Below, one piece after another: positions 45,873 through 55,829 of a DNA stretch of 64,000 nucleotides (the stretch's first letter is position 1; each line of letters opens with the position of its first letter). The notes under the pieces are model-generated. The model was not told where the DNA came from. It did not search any database and was given only the letters and a program-made list of their open reading frames with translations. This DNA comes from Burkholderia puraquae (GTDB lineage: Bacteria; Pseudomonadota; Gammaproteobacteria; Burkholderiales; Burkholderiaceae): the NCBI RefSeq assembly GCF_002099195.1, contig NZ_NBYX01000001.1:434168-498167 (forward strand), read 5' to 3'. A program made the position numbers and the translations under genes.

Positions 45873-46967
45873 ATGCCAGTCGACATCATCGGCATGATCA
45901 CCGCGACGCCCGGCGCGGAGGTCGACGTACCGGGCGGCGAGGCCGTCCAGCCCGACTACGTGCGCCGCTTCGCGCAGGCGCACGAGGCCGCAGGCTTCGA
46001 CCAGATCCTGGTCGGCCATTTCAGCAACGCGGCGGACGGCTTCATCGTCGCGTCGTTCGCGGCCGCCGCGACCGAGCGCATCCGCATCCTGCTCGCGCAC
46101 CGGCCGGGCGTAATCGTGCCGTCGGCCGCCGCACGGCAGATCGCGACGCTCGACGTGTTCAGCGGCGGCCGGCTCGCGCTGAATGTCGTGTCGGGCGGCG
46201 ACGATGCGGACCTGCAGCGCGACGGCGATTTCGTGCCGCACGATGCGCGCTACCGCCGCACCGGCGAATATCTCGACGTGCTGAAACGGATCTGGCAGGC
46301 TGACTCGCCGGTCGACCACGATGGCGCGTTCTACCGGCTGCGCGGCGCGTCGCCGCTCGTGAAGGGCACGCAACGGCCGCACGTGCCGATCTATTTCGGC
46401 GGCTCGTCGCCGGCCGCGCTGGCGGTCGCGGGCGAGCATGCCGATGTCTACATGACGTGGGGCGAGCCGCTCGCGTCGGTGCGCGAGCAGATCGCGCGCG
46501 TGCAGGCGGCCGCCGCGCCGTTCGGTCGTGCGCCGCGCATCAGCGTGTCGTTCCGGCCGATCGTTGCCGATACCGAGGCTGCCGCATGGGAGAAGGCCGA
46601 GGCGATCCGCGAACGCGTGCGCGCGGCACGGCTCGCAAATGGCCAGCCGATCGCCGACCATGCGCCGCAGAATGCCGGCTCGCAGCGGCTGATGGCGGCC
46701 GCCGCGCAGGGCGACGTGCTCGACGAGCGGTTGTGGATGGGTGTCGCGAACCTGACCGGCGCGCGCTGGAATTCGACCGCGCTGGTCGGCACGCCCGAAC
46801 AGGTCGCGCGGGCGCTCGGCGCGTATTACCGGCTCGGTGTATCGACGTTCCTGATTCGCGGGTTCGATCCGCTCGACGATGCGCTCGATTACGGGCGCGA
46901 CCTGATTCCGGCAATTCATGCGCAGGTCGCGGAACTCGACCGGTACCACGCGGCGGTGACGGCGTAG
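45873..46967 (+). CDS. LLM flavin-dependent monooxygenase, SsuD-like
   Basis: A 364-residue luciferase-like monooxygenase that resembles alkanesulfonate monooxygenase SsuD ('GFDQILVGHFSNAADGFIVA', 'RPGVIVPSAAARQIATLDVF', 'GRLALNVVSGGDDADLQRDG'). Such enzymes use FMNH2 from a separate reductase to cut a C-S bond, giving sulfite and an aldehyde. Paired with the SsuA-like gene. No reductase (ssuE) is in the immediate neighbourhood; the WrbA-like protein at 61258 is 14 kb away and is not evidence for it. Confidence 0.88.
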   Translation: MPVDIIGMITATPGAEVDVPGGEAVQPDYVRRFAQAHEAAGFDQILVGHFSNAADGFIVASFAAAATERIRILLAHRPGVIVPSAAARQIATLDVFSGGRLALNVVSGGDDADLQRDGDFVPHDARYRRTGEYLDVLKRIWQADSPVDHDGAFYRLRGASPLVKGTQRPHVPIYFGGSSPAALAVAGEHADVYMTWGEPLASVREQIARVQAAAAPFGRAPRISVSFRPIVADTEAAAWEKAEAIRERVRAARLANGQPIADHAPQNAGSQRLMAAAAQGDVLDERLWMGVANLTGARWNSTALVGTPEQVARALGAYYRLGVSTFLIRGFDPLDDALDYGRDLIPAIHAQVAELDRYHAAVTA

Positions 46968-47004
46968 ACGCGTCGCGGCGCAACGACGTACGGGACTGCG
47001 TCGA

Positions 47005-47042
47005 ATCGCCCCGGCATTTCCGTTGTGGCATGCCGGGGCGAT
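47005..47042. terminator. Hairpin between convergent sulfur-metabolism units
   Basis: A 13-bp stem (47005-47017 with 47030-47042) and 12-base loop, between the plus-strand monooxygenase and the minus-strand operon end. No T-run. Confidence 0.5.
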
Positions 47043-47072
47043 GTCATGTGGGGCATCGGCGTTTCGTCGCGT

Positions 47073-48005
47073 TCAAAACGACGGCAACCCCGGCGGATTG
47101 GTCTCCGCACGCGCGATCGCCTCGCTCTGCAAGCCCCAGCGCGCGAGCGCCTGCCCATAGCGGCCGCTGCCGATCAGCGCGTTCGTCGCGAGCGTCAGCG
47201 CCGGTGCCAGCCCGCTGTCGCGCCGCGTCGCGATCGCCACATCGGCGTTGGCCGGCCAGCCCGCATTGACGACGCCGACACGGCGGATCTTGCCGGTGCG
47301 CGCGGCCTCGTACGCGAGCGACGCGTTCGGGTTCAGCTCCGCATCGGCACGGCCCGACAGCAGCGCGACGCGCGACGTCGCATCGTCGTCGAAATAGAGC
47401 AGCTCGGCCGGCTTCAGCCCCTGCGCCACGTTGCGCTTGTTCCATTCGAGCAGGATGCGCTCCTGGCTCGTCCCCGCGCCCGTGATGATGCGCAGGCCGG
47501 CGATATCCTTCGGCTCGGCGATCTTCGCGATCAGGCTGCCGGTGCGCACGTAGAAGCCGTGCAGCCCGAGCCGGTAGGTCGTGAAATCGTATTTCTCCTT
47601 GCGCTTCTCGGTCACGCCGACGTTCGAGATCACCGCGTCGTACTTGCCGGACGTCAGCCCGAGCGGCCAGTCGGCCCACGCAATCGGCACCAGCGCGAGC
47701 GAGCGGCCGAGCGCATCGGCGACGAGCTGTGCATAGTCGGGATCGGCGCCGACCACGGTGCGCGCGTCGGTCGCATAGGTCGACACGGGCGGCGCGTGCG
47801 GTGAGATCGCGACCGTGAACGCGCCGTCGCGTACCCAGCGGTAGCCGGCTGCCGCGCGGATCGCCGCGTCGTCGCGTTCCGCGCGCAGGCGGCCGGCCTG
47901 GCGCGGGTCGAGGTCCGCCGTGGCGGCGGCCGCGTGCGCCGTGTGCCACGGCAAGCCGGTTGCCGCGACCAGCGCGGCGGTCATGAACTGGCGTCGGTCG
48001 GTCAT
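47073..48005 (-). CDS. Amino-acid/organosulfur ABC transporter substrate-binding protein (second copy)
   Basis: A 310-residue periplasmic type-2 solute-binding protein. An N-terminal 'DRRQFMTAALVAATG' suggests a Tat or general export signal (mature part starts about residue 28). It has 'VDAVISNVGVTEKRKEKYDF'-type core motifs (here 'YDAVISNVGVTEKRKEKYDF') and ends '...TNPPGLPSF'. It is a paralogue of 52382-53335, both with 'TNPPGLP' ends and 'ARTV-G' blocks. Last gene of the minus-strand operon. Confidence 0.88.
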   Translation of the reverse strand: MTDRRQFMTAALVAATGLPWHTAHAAAATADLDPRQAGRLRAERDDAAIRAAAGYRWVRDGAFTVAISPHAPPVSTYATDARTVVGADPDYAQLVADALGRSLALVPIAWADWPLGLTSGKYDAVISNVGVTEKRKEKYDFTTYRLGLHGFYVRTGSLIAKIAEPKDIAGLRIITGAGTSQERILLEWNKRNVAQGLKPAELLYFDDDATSRVALLSGRADAELNPNASLAYEAARTGKIRRVGVVNAGWPANADVAIATRRDSGLAPALTLATNALIGSGRYGQALARWGLQSEAIARAETNPPGLPSF

Positions 48006-48039
48006 CGTGCGGCACCTCGCAGGTCGGGAGCAGCGCGCA

Positions 48040-49830
48040 TCACAGCACCCGCGACAGGAACTCGCGCGTGCGCGGATGCGTCGGCGCGTCGAGCACGACG
48101 GCCGGCGGCCCGGCTTCGACGATGCGCCCGCGCTCCATGAACAGCACGTTGTCCGCGACTTCGCGTGCGAAGCCGATCTCGTGCGTGACGATCACGAGCG
48201 TCGTGCCCGAGCGCACGAGTTCCTTGATCACGTCGAGCACCTCGTTGACGAGCTCGGGATCGAGCGCCGACGTCGGCTCGTCGAACAGCAGCACCTTCGG
48301 GCGCAACGCGAGCGCCCGCGCGATCGCGACGCGCTGCTGCTGGCCGCCGGACAACTGGCGAGGGTACGCATCGGCTTTATCCGCGAGGCCGACGCGCGCG
48401 AGCAGCGTGCGGGCGATGCGCTCGGCCGCGTCGCGTGTGACGCCGCCGACGACGACCGGCGCCTCGACCAGGTTCTCGAGCACCGTCAGGTGCGGGAACA
48501 GGTTGAAGTTCTGGAACACCATCCCGACGGCCGTGCGCCGGGCCAGCACGTCGCGTTCCTTCAGCTCGTAGAGCACGTCGCCGTCGCGGCGATAGCCGAT
48601 CAGTTCGCCGTCGATGTCGATGAAGCCGTCGTCGACACGTTCGAGATGATTGATCGTGCGCAGCAGCGTCGACTTGCCCGAGCCCGACGGCCCGACGATC
48701 ACGGTCACGCTGCCGCGCGGCGCGACGAACGACACGTTGTCGAGCACGCGCTGCATGCCGAACTGCTTCGATACGCCATGCACGGCCACTTCGCCGCCGG
48801 CGCGCGGTGCGACGGCGGTCGCGGCGTCGCCATCGCCGTGAGCCTGCGCGACCGATGCCGCGTGACGGGACGCGACGCGCCGCCACAGCACGCCGAGACG
48901 CGCGAGCGCAAACGTGATGACGGACGGCGGCGGGTTGCGCAGCGCCCCGCGCGCATAGTGCCGCTCGACCTGCACCTGGATGGCCGACAGCACGGTCAGG
49001 ATGATCAGGTACCAGACGGTGGCGACCATCAGCAGCGGAATCACTTCGAGATTGCGGCGATAGATCACCTGCACCGTATAGAACAGCTCCGGCATCGCGA
49101 GCACGTAGACCATCGACGTGCCTTTCGCGAGCATGATCAGGTCGTTGAACGCGGTGGGCAGGATCGCGCGCATCGCCTGCGGCAGCACGATCCGCGTGGT
49201 CTGGCGGCCGCGCGGCAGCCCGAGCGCGGCGGCCGCTTCGAGCTGGCCCTGATCGACTGCGAGAATGCCGCCGCGGATCACCTCGGCGGAAAACGCCGCG
49301 TGGTGCAGCGTGAGGCCGAGCACGGCCGCGAGGAACGGGCTGATCAGGTCGGTCGTCGGCGTGTCGAACCACACGATATCGGTGAACGGCACGCCGAGCC
49401 GTACATGCTCGTACAGGTAGCCGAGGTTGTTCAGGATCAGCAGCAGCACGATCAGCGGAATCGAACGGAACAGCCACACGAAGGTCCACGCGCTCGCCGA
49501 CAGCAGCCGCGAACGCGACAGCCGGGCCAGCGCGACGAACGCGCCGAGCACGAGGCCGAACACCGCGCCGAGCAGCGTCAGCACCAGCGTGCGCGCGAGC
49601 CCCGACAGCACCGGCGGCGACAGGAACCATTCGGCGAACACCGGCCAGCCCCATTGCGGGTTGCCGAGGATCGAATGCAGGACGATCGCGATCAGCGCGA
49701 CGGCGAGCACGGTGCCGGCCGTGCGCGACCGGTGGCGCGCGGGCACGATCCGGAAACGCGTGCCGGCGTCGCGCGCGCCGGGGGAAGAGAGCGGCGGCAG
49801 TGCGCCGCCGAGGTGGGTCGTGTCGCTCAT
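48040..49830 (-). CDS. Polar amino-acid-type ABC transporter, permease-ATPase fusion
   Basis: A 596-residue protein fusing an inner-membrane permease (about 1-300) to an ATPase (about 345-596). The permease has about five helices and an EAA loop at 198-204 ('EAAAALG'). In the ATPase, Walker A GPSGSGKST is at 380-388; 'LSGGQQQR' and a Walker B 'VLLFDEPTSALD' follow. The ATPase half resembles the GlnQ/TcyN type. Two substrate-binding protein genes flank it, so one transporter appears to serve both. Confidence 0.9.
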   Translation of the reverse strand: MSDTTHLGGALPPLSSPGARDAGTRFRIVPARHRSRTAGTVLAVALIAIVLHSILGNPQWGWPVFAEWFLSPPVLSGLARTLVLTLLGAVFGLVLGAFVALARLSRSRLLSASAWTFVWLFRSIPLIVLLLILNNLGYLYEHVRLGVPFTDIVWFDTPTTDLISPFLAAVLGLTLHHAAFSAEVIRGGILAVDQGQLEAAAALGLPRGRQTTRIVLPQAMRAILPTAFNDLIMLAKGTSMVYVLAMPELFYTVQVIYRRNLEVIPLLMVATVWYLIILTVLSAIQVQVERHYARGALRNPPPSVITFALARLGVLWRRVASRHAASVAQAHGDGDAATAVAPRAGGEVAVHGVSKQFGMQRVLDNVSFVAPRGSVTVIVGPSGSGKSTLLRTINHLERVDDGFIDIDGELIGYRRDGDVLYELKERDVLARRTAVGMVFQNFNLFPHLTVLENLVEAPVVVGGVTRDAAERIARTLLARVGLADKADAYPRQLSGGQQQRVAIARALALRPKVLLFDEPTSALDPELVNEVLDVIKELVRSGTTLVIVTHEIGFAREVADNVLFMERGRIVEAGPPAVVLDAPTHPRTREFLSRVL

Positions 49831-49894
49831 GTCGGTGGAAATCCTCGAATCGGTCGGGCGGGCGCGCCGCGCACGGGCGGCGCGGCAGCGGGTG

Positions 49895-51247
49895 TCAGGC
49901 GTGCGCTTCGGCCGCCGTTTCGTGCGAGGCGCCAGGCGCCGCATGGCGGCTGGCCTTGCGCGGCAGGCCGAGGTGGTCGCGCAGCGTCGCACCGGGCAGG
50001 TCGCGGCTATAGCGGCCGCGTGCCTCGAGCACGGGGATCACGAGTTCGACGAAATCCGCGACGCCCTGCGCCTGCACCGCAAAGCCGAGGATGAAACCGT
50101 CGCCGGCACCGGCGTCGTGCCAGCGGATCAGCTCGTCGGCGACCTGCTCGGCCGTGCCGATGAAGTTCGGGCGCGGCGTGGCGACCGCGAGCGCCGTCTC
50201 GCGCAGCGACAGGCCTTTCTGTTTCGCGTCGGCCTTGATCCGGTCGGTGGTCGAGCGGAAGCTGTTGCGGCCGAGCTCGCCGAGTTCCGGGAACGGCGCA
50301 TCGAGTGCGTACTGCGTGAAATCGTGGTGATCGAAATAGCGGCCGAGATACGCGAGCGCCTCGTCGATCGTCAGCAGGTTACGGATCGCCTGGTATTTGT
50401 CTTCGGCCTCGGCAGCCGTGCGGCCGACGATCGGCCCGATGCCGGGGAAGATCTTCACGTCGCTGCCTTGCCGGCCGTGCTCGATCGCGCTCTGCTTCAC
50501 GCGCCGCGTGAACGCGGCCGTTTCGTCGAGCGACGGCGAATGCGTGAACACGGCATCCGCATACTTGCCCGCGAGCCCGATGCCGGTGTCGGACGAACCG
50601 GCCTGGAAGATCACCGGCTGGCCCTGCGGCGAGCGCTGGATGTTGAGCGGGCCTGCAACCTGGAAGAAGCGGCCGTGGTGATCGAGCGTATGGAGCTTGT
50701 CGCGATCGAAGAAGCGCCCGGTCGCGCGGTCGCGCACGAATGCGTCATCGTCCCAGCTGTCCCACAGGCCCTGCACGACGTCGAGGTATTCGTCGGCGAT
50801 CTCGTAGCGCAGTTCGTGATCGGGATGCGCCTTGCCGAAATTCTTCGCGGTGCCTTCGAGCGGTGTCGTCACGACGTTCCAGCCCGCGCGCCCGCCGCTG
50901 ATCGCGTCGAGCGACGCGAGCTGGCGCGCGACCGTGAACGGCTCGCTGTACGACGTCGAGATCGTGCCCGCGAGCCCGATCTTCTTCGTCGCGACCGCGA
51001 GCGCCGACAGCACGGTGAGCGGCTCGAAGCGGTTCAGGAAGTGCGGGATCGACTTCTCGTTGATGTAGAGGCCGTCCGCGACGAACGCGAACGCGATGCC
51101 GGCGGCTTCCGCCTGGCGTGCGATGCCGATCGCGAAATCGAGGTTGATGCTCGCGTCGGGCGGGTTGCTCGGATGCCGCCAAGCGTTCATGTGGCTGCCT
51201 GCGCCTTGCAGCATCAGGCCGAAGGGGATCGATCGTCGGGTCGTCAT
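49895..51247 (-). CDS. NtaA/DmoA-family FMN-dependent monooxygenase
   Basis: A 450-residue luciferase-like (NtaA/SnaA/DszA/YtnJ) monooxygenase beginning '[20 protein letters not shown]'. It contains '[20 protein letters not shown]' and '[20 protein letters not shown]', signature blocks of this subfamily. It uses reduced FMN from a separate reductase to oxidise a C-S or C-N bond. Overall order with the GNAT, binding proteins and MsnO8-type gene matches the YtnJ/YxeK class. It stops 64 bp upstream of the ABC fusion. Confidence 0.9.
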   Translation of the reverse strand: MTTRRSIPFGLMLQGAGSHMNAWRHPSNPPDASINLDFAIGIARQAEAAGIAFAFVADGLYINEKSIPHFLNRFEPLTVLSALAVATKKIGLAGTISTSYSEPFTVARQLASLDAISGGRAGWNVVTTPLEGTAKNFGKAHPDHELRYEIADEYLDVVQGLWDSWDDDAFVRDRATGRFFDRDKLHTLDHHGRFFQVAGPLNIQRSPQGQPVIFQAGSSDTGIGLAGKYADAVFTHSPSLDETAAFTRRVKQSAIEHGRQGSDVKIFPGIGPIVGRTAAEAEDKYQAIRNLLTIDEALAYLGRYFDHHDFTQYALDAPFPELGELGRNSFRSTTDRIKADAKQKGLSLRETALAVATPRPNFIGTAEQVADELIRWHDAGAGDGFILGFAVQAQGVADFVELVIPVLEARGRYSRDLPGATLRDHLGLPRKASRHAAPGASHETAAEAHA

Positions 51248-51257
51248 GATGGGAGCG

Positions 51258-52307
51258 TCACGCGTTCTGGTCAGGGGTAAGGGAGCGGCCGGCCGCGAGG
51301 GCCGCCTGCAACGGCGTGGCCGACAGTGCGCCGCCGAGCCATTCGGCCGACGCGAGGCGTGCCGCGTAGTCGGTCACCGGCGAATCGATCACGAACGCAT
51401 CGACGTCGAGCCGCCGGCTCAATGCGTCGAGCGCGCGGTGGATGCGCTCGGGTGTATCGGCGAGTACCGTCGGGCGCAACTCGTCGATCCGGTAGTCGGA
51501 CGCGCCGCTTTGCCGCGCGAACTCGGCGGCCGCCTGCGCGCTGGCCAGGTTGAAGCTCTGGCCGCCCGCAAACTGCAGCTTGAAGATCTTCAGCGGCCCG
51601 ATCAGTTGCTCGGCCTCGTCGCGCGTCGGCGCGGCCACCGCATACAGCGCGACCAGCGGCCGGGTGCCGCCCGCGCTGCGGTACGCGTCCAGCGAGCGTT
51701 CGAGGTTCGCGTCGTCGCCGTTGAAATGCCCCGCGTAGCAGAAGCGCCAGCCGTTGCGCGCGGCGAGCGCGCCGCTGTCCGGCGAGCCGCCGAGCAGGAT
51801 CCGTTCGGGCGGCTGCGGCGGCACGGGCAGTGCGACCGCGCCGGCGAGCGGGTGATCTTCGGCGACGCCCCAGCCGAGAAAGGCGTCGAGTTCCGCCAAC
51901 TGGCCCGCGAAGTCCGGCTTGCGCGCCTTGTCGTGGAACCACTGCAGCGCGCGCGTGGTCAGCGGCAACCCGCCGGGCGCCTTGCCGATGCCGAGATCGA
52001 CGCGGCCCGGTGCGAGCGCGGCCAGTACCTTGAACGTCTCCGCGACCTTGAACGGGCTGTAGTGCTGCAGCATCACGCCGCCCGAGCCGACGCGGATGCG
52101 CGACGTGTGCGCGAGCAGGTGCGCGACGACGATCTCCGGCGCCGAGCTCGCGAAAGCCGGCGTGCCGTGATGCTCGGCGACCCAGAAGCGCTCGTAGCCG
52201 AGCTGTTCGGCGCGCTGCGCGAGCGTCGTGGTGAAGCGCAGCGCGTCGGCGGCGTTCGCGCCGTCGGCGATCGGACTCTTGTCCAGCAACGAAAGCGAGT
52301 AAGACAT
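51258..52307 (-). CDS. MsnO8-family LLM flavin monooxygenase
   Basis: A 349-residue luciferase-like monooxygenase starting '[20 protein letters not shown]'. It carries the MsnO8/YtmO-type blocks '[20 protein letters not shown]' and '[20 protein letters not shown]', then '[20 protein letters not shown]'. Family enzymes are flavin-dependent and found in organosulfur catabolism operons; the precise reaction is not known. Ten base pairs separate it from the NtaA-type gene downstream. Confidence 0.88.
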   Translation of the reverse strand: MSYSLSLLDKSPIADGANAADALRFTTTLAQRAEQLGYERFWVAEHHGTPAFASSAPEIVVAHLLAHTSRIRVGSGGVMLQHYSPFKVAETFKVLAALAPGRVDLGIGKAPGGLPLTTRALQWFHDKARKPDFAGQLAELDAFLGWGVAEDHPLAGAVALPVPPQPPERILLGGSPDSGALAARNGWRFCYAGHFNGDDANLERSLDAYRSAGGTRPLVALYAVAAPTRDEAEQLIGPLKIFKLQFAGGQSFNLASAQAAAEFARQSGASDYRIDELRPTVLADTPERIHRALDALSRRLDVDAFVIDSPVTDYAARLASAEWLGGALSATPLQAALAAGRSLTPDQNA

Positions 52308-52381
52308 GATGGGCGGCGTTCCTGCGTGAGCGTGAAGTGAGCGAGAAGCGAGCGTGAATGGACGGTGGGCTGGCGCGGCGC

Positions 52382-53335
52382 TCAGCTCTTCGGCAGCCCC
52401 GGCGGATTCGTGCGCGACTGGTCGATCGCTTCCGATGCGAGGTTCCAGCGGTCGAGCACCTGCTGGTAGCGGCCGCTCTTGATCAACCCGTTCAGCGCGA
52501 CGGTGAGCGGATCGGCGAGCCCGCTGCCGCGGCGCGTCGCGATCGCGATGTCGGCCGTGCGCGGCCAGCCGCCGCTGATTGCGCCGACGAGGCGCGTCTT
52601 GCCTTGCTGCGCGCTCTGGTACGCGAGCACGGAGTTCACGCTGAACACGGCATCGGCGCGGCCCGACTGCACGGCGACGATGCGCATCGCCTGGTCGTCG
52701 TAGTACTGGATCTGCACGGGTTTCAGCCCGTGCGCGACGTTCTCGCGATCCCACGCGAGCAGGATCTTTTCCTGGTTGGTGCCGGCGTCGGTCACGACAC
52801 GCAGCCCCGCGACGTCCTTCGGCTCGCGGATCGCCTGGATCTTGCTGTCGTTGCGCACGTAGAAGCCGACCTGGTCCTTGCGATAGGTCGAGAAATCGAA
52901 TTTCTGCTTGCGTTCCTCGGTGACGGTGACGTTCGAGATCACCGCGTCGACTTTCCCCGATTCGAGCGCGAGCGGCCAGTCGGCCCATGCGAGCGCGACG
53001 ATCTTCAGCTTGCGGCCGAGGCTGTCGGACACGAGCTGGCCGACGTCGGCGTCGAAGCCGATCACCGTGCGTGCGTCGGTCGCATACGAACTGATTGGCG
53101 GCAGGCTCGGCGCGATGCCGATCGTCAGCGTGCCGGGCTCGGCGAACCTGAACGACGCGGGCACCGCGCGTTCGACGGCCGCGTCGGCTGCGCCGCGCGG
53201 GCGGCCACGCTGCTCGGGGCTCAGGTCGAACGTCGCGGCGGCGGCTACCGTCGCGGTGGCGAAGGCGGTCAGGCCGATCAAGGCGGCGGCCAGCGTGCGC
53301 ACGGTGCGAAATGAAAGCGGTACGGCTCGTTGCAT
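52382..53335 (-). CDS. ABC transporter substrate-binding protein (first copy)
   Basis: A 317-residue periplasmic protein with a signal peptide (about 1-33, 'ALIGLTAFATATVAAAA'). The type-2 solute-binding domain has 'VDAVISNVTVTEERKQKFDF' and 'DVAGLRVVTDAGTNQEKILL'. It is paralogous to 47073-48005. Two such proteins with one permease/ATPase recall the TcyJ/TcyK arrangement in Bacillus. Start at 53335, by signal peptide; an in-frame upstream ATG gives no family match. Confidence 0.88.
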   Translation of the reverse strand: MQRAVPLSFRTVRTLAAALIGLTAFATATVAAAATFDLSPEQRGRPRGAADAAVERAVPASFRFAEPGTLTIGIAPSLPPISSYATDARTVIGFDADVGQLVSDSLGRKLKIVALAWADWPLALESGKVDAVISNVTVTEERKQKFDFSTYRKDQVGFYVRNDSKIQAIREPKDVAGLRVVTDAGTNQEKILLAWDRENVAHGLKPVQIQYYDDQAMRIVAVQSGRADAVFSVNSVLAYQSAQQGKTRLVGAISGGWPRTADIAIATRRGSGLADPLTVALNGLIKSGRYQQVLDRWNLASEAIDQSRTNPPGLPKS

Positions 53336-53409
53336 GAAAACGTCCTGTCGTGGAATCGTGGAGTCGTGGAAAGCGGAACGTGCGACGTGGAAGGCGGGAC
53401 GCCGTGCGC

Positions 53410-53976
53410 TCAGCGCGGCAGCACCGGTTCGGGTACGGGCGCCCACAGGTCGGCCAGCGTCGACGTGCGCGACGGATCGACGAGGTCCTTGCCGAAACGC
53501 AGGTGGAAATACGCTTCAGGGTCGATCGATGAATCGAACAGCCGCGTATAGCCGGTGCGGTCGTACAGTGCCCACGCTTCGGGCTGGCGAAAGCCGGTGG
53601 TCAGGTAGAGGCGGCGATAGCCTTGCTGCGCGGCGCGCAGTTCGAGTGCCTCGACGATGAGGCGGGCCAGGCCCTGGCGGCGCAGGTCCGTGCGGGTCCA
53701 GATGCGCTTGAGCTCGGCGGTCTGCGCGTCGTAGCGCTTGAACGCGCCGCCGCCGATCGTTTCGCCGTCGCGCAGCAACAGCACGAAAGCGCCTTCGGGC
53801 GGCGCGAACAGCTCGGCCGGGTAGCGTGCGAGCTCATCGCGGGCCGACGCCCGGCTGTCGGGGCGATACGCGTTGTAACGGGTCGAATACTCGTCGATCA
53901 GTGCGTCGATCAGCGGTTGCGCGCGGACGTCGAGCGGCGTCGTGTCGATGATGCGGTCGGTCGTGGCCATGGGCAT
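53410..53976 (-). CDS. GNAT family N-acetyltransferase
   Basis: A GNAT enzyme of 188 residues from ATG 53976 or 186 from ATG 53970. The acetyl-CoA loop is 'RTDLRRQGLARLIVEALE' (R-x-x-G-x-A), with 'IDALIDEYSTRYNAYRPD' upstream and 'GYRRLYLTTGFRQPEAW' downstream. First gene of the organosulfur operon. By analogy with YtmI/YxeL (SnaA-type) it may N-acetylate the amino group of an S-modified cysteine before oxidation; inferred from the operon's content. Confidence 0.85.
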   Translation of the reverse strand: MPMATTDRIIDTTPLDVRAQPLIDALIDEYSTRYNAYRPDSRASARDELARYPAELFAPPEGAFVLLLRDGETIGGGAFKRYDAQTAELKRIWTRTDLRRQGLARLIVEALELRAAQQGYRRLYLTTGFRQPEAWALYDRTGYTRLFDSSIDPEAYFHLRFGKDLVDPSRTSTLADLWAPVPEPVLPR

Positions 53977-54461
53977 CGCGAAGGGCGCGCGATGCGGACG
54001 TTCCTGGCGGGGTGCGGGCACGCGGCCCGTCCGGTCTGTTCCGTTATCGCGACGCAGTTGTCGTGATGACGGCGGCCGGTGCGTATCCTGCTGCGATGCA
54101 GATGGCGGGCCGCCGCCGTTTTGAACACGTTAGCGGCGCGGCCGGCAAAGGCGAACGAAGCAATTGCGATAAGGATTTCGCGGGCGGTGTAAGAAGGCTT
54201 GCAGGGGGAGTGGGGTGGGGCGAACGGGCGGGGTGGGGAGCCGCGCCCGTTCGATACGTGGATGCGATGGATGACTGCCGTGGACTGGCGGGGTGTCGTT
54301 GTTTCGATGGCCTGCCGGTCATGCCGATTCGCGGTTGCCATTTCACGCGCGCGAGCACGCGGCCGCGATCCGCCGCCAGGGCGGCGACGGTCCTCCTCGA
54401 ATGGTCGCGTCAACGCGAAGCCCCGCTATCGCAGGGCGATGATCGCCGCCGACGACGGCGT
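53977..54461. other. Promoter region of the organosulfur operon
   Basis: About 485 bp without a supported gene, downstream of rdgC's stop on the same strand. It should contain the operon promoter. A less GC-rich stretch (54140-54185) is visible, but I cannot place a -35/-10 pair with confidence. Confidence 0.35.
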
Positions 54462-55385
54462 TCAGGCGGCTGCGGCTTGACGCATCGAGTCGTGCTGATC
54501 GCCACCCAGGATATCGACGAGATCGGTCAGCATTCGCGCCAATTCCCCCGTCATCAACGTGAAATCCGAATCGAAGCGTTCGTCGTCATTTTGCGCGGTG
54601 GGATCCGCCGCTTCCTTGATCACGTCGAGCGGCGTGACGCGCTTGATCGTCAGCGACGGTGTCAGCACGAACGAGATTCGGTCATCCCAGGTCATCGCGA
54701 GGCGCATGCATTGTTTGCCGGCTTCGATGTGCCGGCGCATGTCGTTCGCTTCCAGCGCGTGGCCGACGTATCGCACCGTGGCGCCGCCTTCGCCGCTCGA
54801 GCGCAACTCGGCGTCCTGGTCCACGGTGAAGCCGCCCGGCGCGTCGCCCGACAGCAGCCAGTCCGTCATCGAGGCCACCGGCGAACGGGCCACCTGAACG
54901 CCGGCGAGCGGCAACGTGTCGATGGATTTGACGAGGAGACTGCGCACGTCGTCGGCAAGCGCCTGTGCGGCCGCATCGATGACGAGCCAGCCGTTCGCCG
55001 TATCGATCCACACGCGGGTATCGCGGCGAATGCTGAACGCGCGCGGCAGCAGTTCGTCGGTCACCTGCTCCTTGAGCTCGCGTAGTTGCTTTCGGCCGAC
55101 CTTGAAGCCCTGCTGCTCTTCGACTTCGAGCGCACGCGCTTTGGTGACCTGATTGATGACGGACGCCGGCAGCAGCTTCTTTTCGGCACGAAACAGCAGC
55201 AGCATCTGCCGGTTGTTCGAGTACACGAGCGCGCCGTCGTCACGCGGCGACGCCCATCCGGCACGCTGCATTTCGACGCTGCTGCCGGGCTGGAACGCGT
55301 GAGGCGCCAGCCATTTTTCCATCTGGTCGGGGGTGACGGCCCAAGGGGCGGGAAGACGATGAAGCTGAAGGTTCTTGAACCACAT
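54462..55385 (-). CDS. rdgC: Recombination-associated protein RdgC
   Basis: A 307-residue protein starting '[17 protein letters not shown]', characteristic of RdgC, with '[14 protein letters not shown]' near 34-47 and a C-terminal '[20 protein letters not shown]' block. Family length is about 300. RdgC binds DNA as a ring-shaped dimer and restrains RecA; in some bacteria it helps pilin variation. An in-frame ATG at 55508 would add a non-homologous tail, so 55385 is the start. Confidence 0.95.
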   Translation of the reverse strand: MWFKNLQLHRLPAPWAVTPDQMEKWLAPHAFQPGSSVEMQRAGWASPRDDGALVYSNNRQMLLLFRAEKKLLPASVINQVTKARALEVEEQQGFKVGRKQLRELKEQVTDELLPRAFSIRRDTRVWIDTANGWLVIDAAAQALADDVRSLLVKSIDTLPLAGVQVARSPVASMTDWLLSGDAPGGFTVDQDAELRSSGEGGATVRYVGHALEANDMRRHIEAGKQCMRLAMTWDDRISFVLTPSLTIKRVTPLDVIKEAADPTAQNDDERFDSDFTLMTGELARMLTDLVDILGGDQHDSMRQAAAA

Positions 55386-55829
55386 GGGAGTACGGGCAAA
55401 GCGCGTCATTCTATATGACGGCGGCGGTTCGCGGCCATGATGCGCGTCGGGGGTTAGATGTTCGGTACGCAGAAACGGTTCCGACCGTTCAGGGTCGTAT
55501 CGAGCCATCCGGCTCGCCCCAGACCCGCCATTCGATGTGACGCACGAATATCGACGTTGCAGAGGAAAATGTTATCGGGATAAAAATATCTTTTTTGTCG
55601 CGACCGTGCGATTGCGAGCCGAAACTGGTGATCGGCGCAACACATCATCATGACCGCGCTCGCCGTGACAAGGCGGAAGGGTGTTGACAGCGGGCTTCGC
55701 GACGCCACGGCCGGTGACAATTATATTGCGCAGCGAATAACTTCAAGAATGCACGAGGAATTCCATTCATGTTGCCGATGTCCGGTGCCTGCCGAATTGA
55801 CATCTTTGCTTCGCAAACGGTGACGGCTT
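55386..55829. other. Intergenic region, start of foreign patch
   Basis: No gene supported. It becomes visibly AT-richer after about 55540 and leads into the IS21 remnant. Contains a TTGACA (55684-55689) without a well-spaced -10. Confidence 0.35.

Noticed and set aside
47920..50094. 724-codon open frame over the ABC fusion gene
   Set aside because: Antisense to the confident permease-ATPase gene; no family pattern.
55684..55727. TTGACA and TATATT before the IS21 remnant as a promoter
   Set aside because: The spacing is 32 bp, too long for sigma-70.
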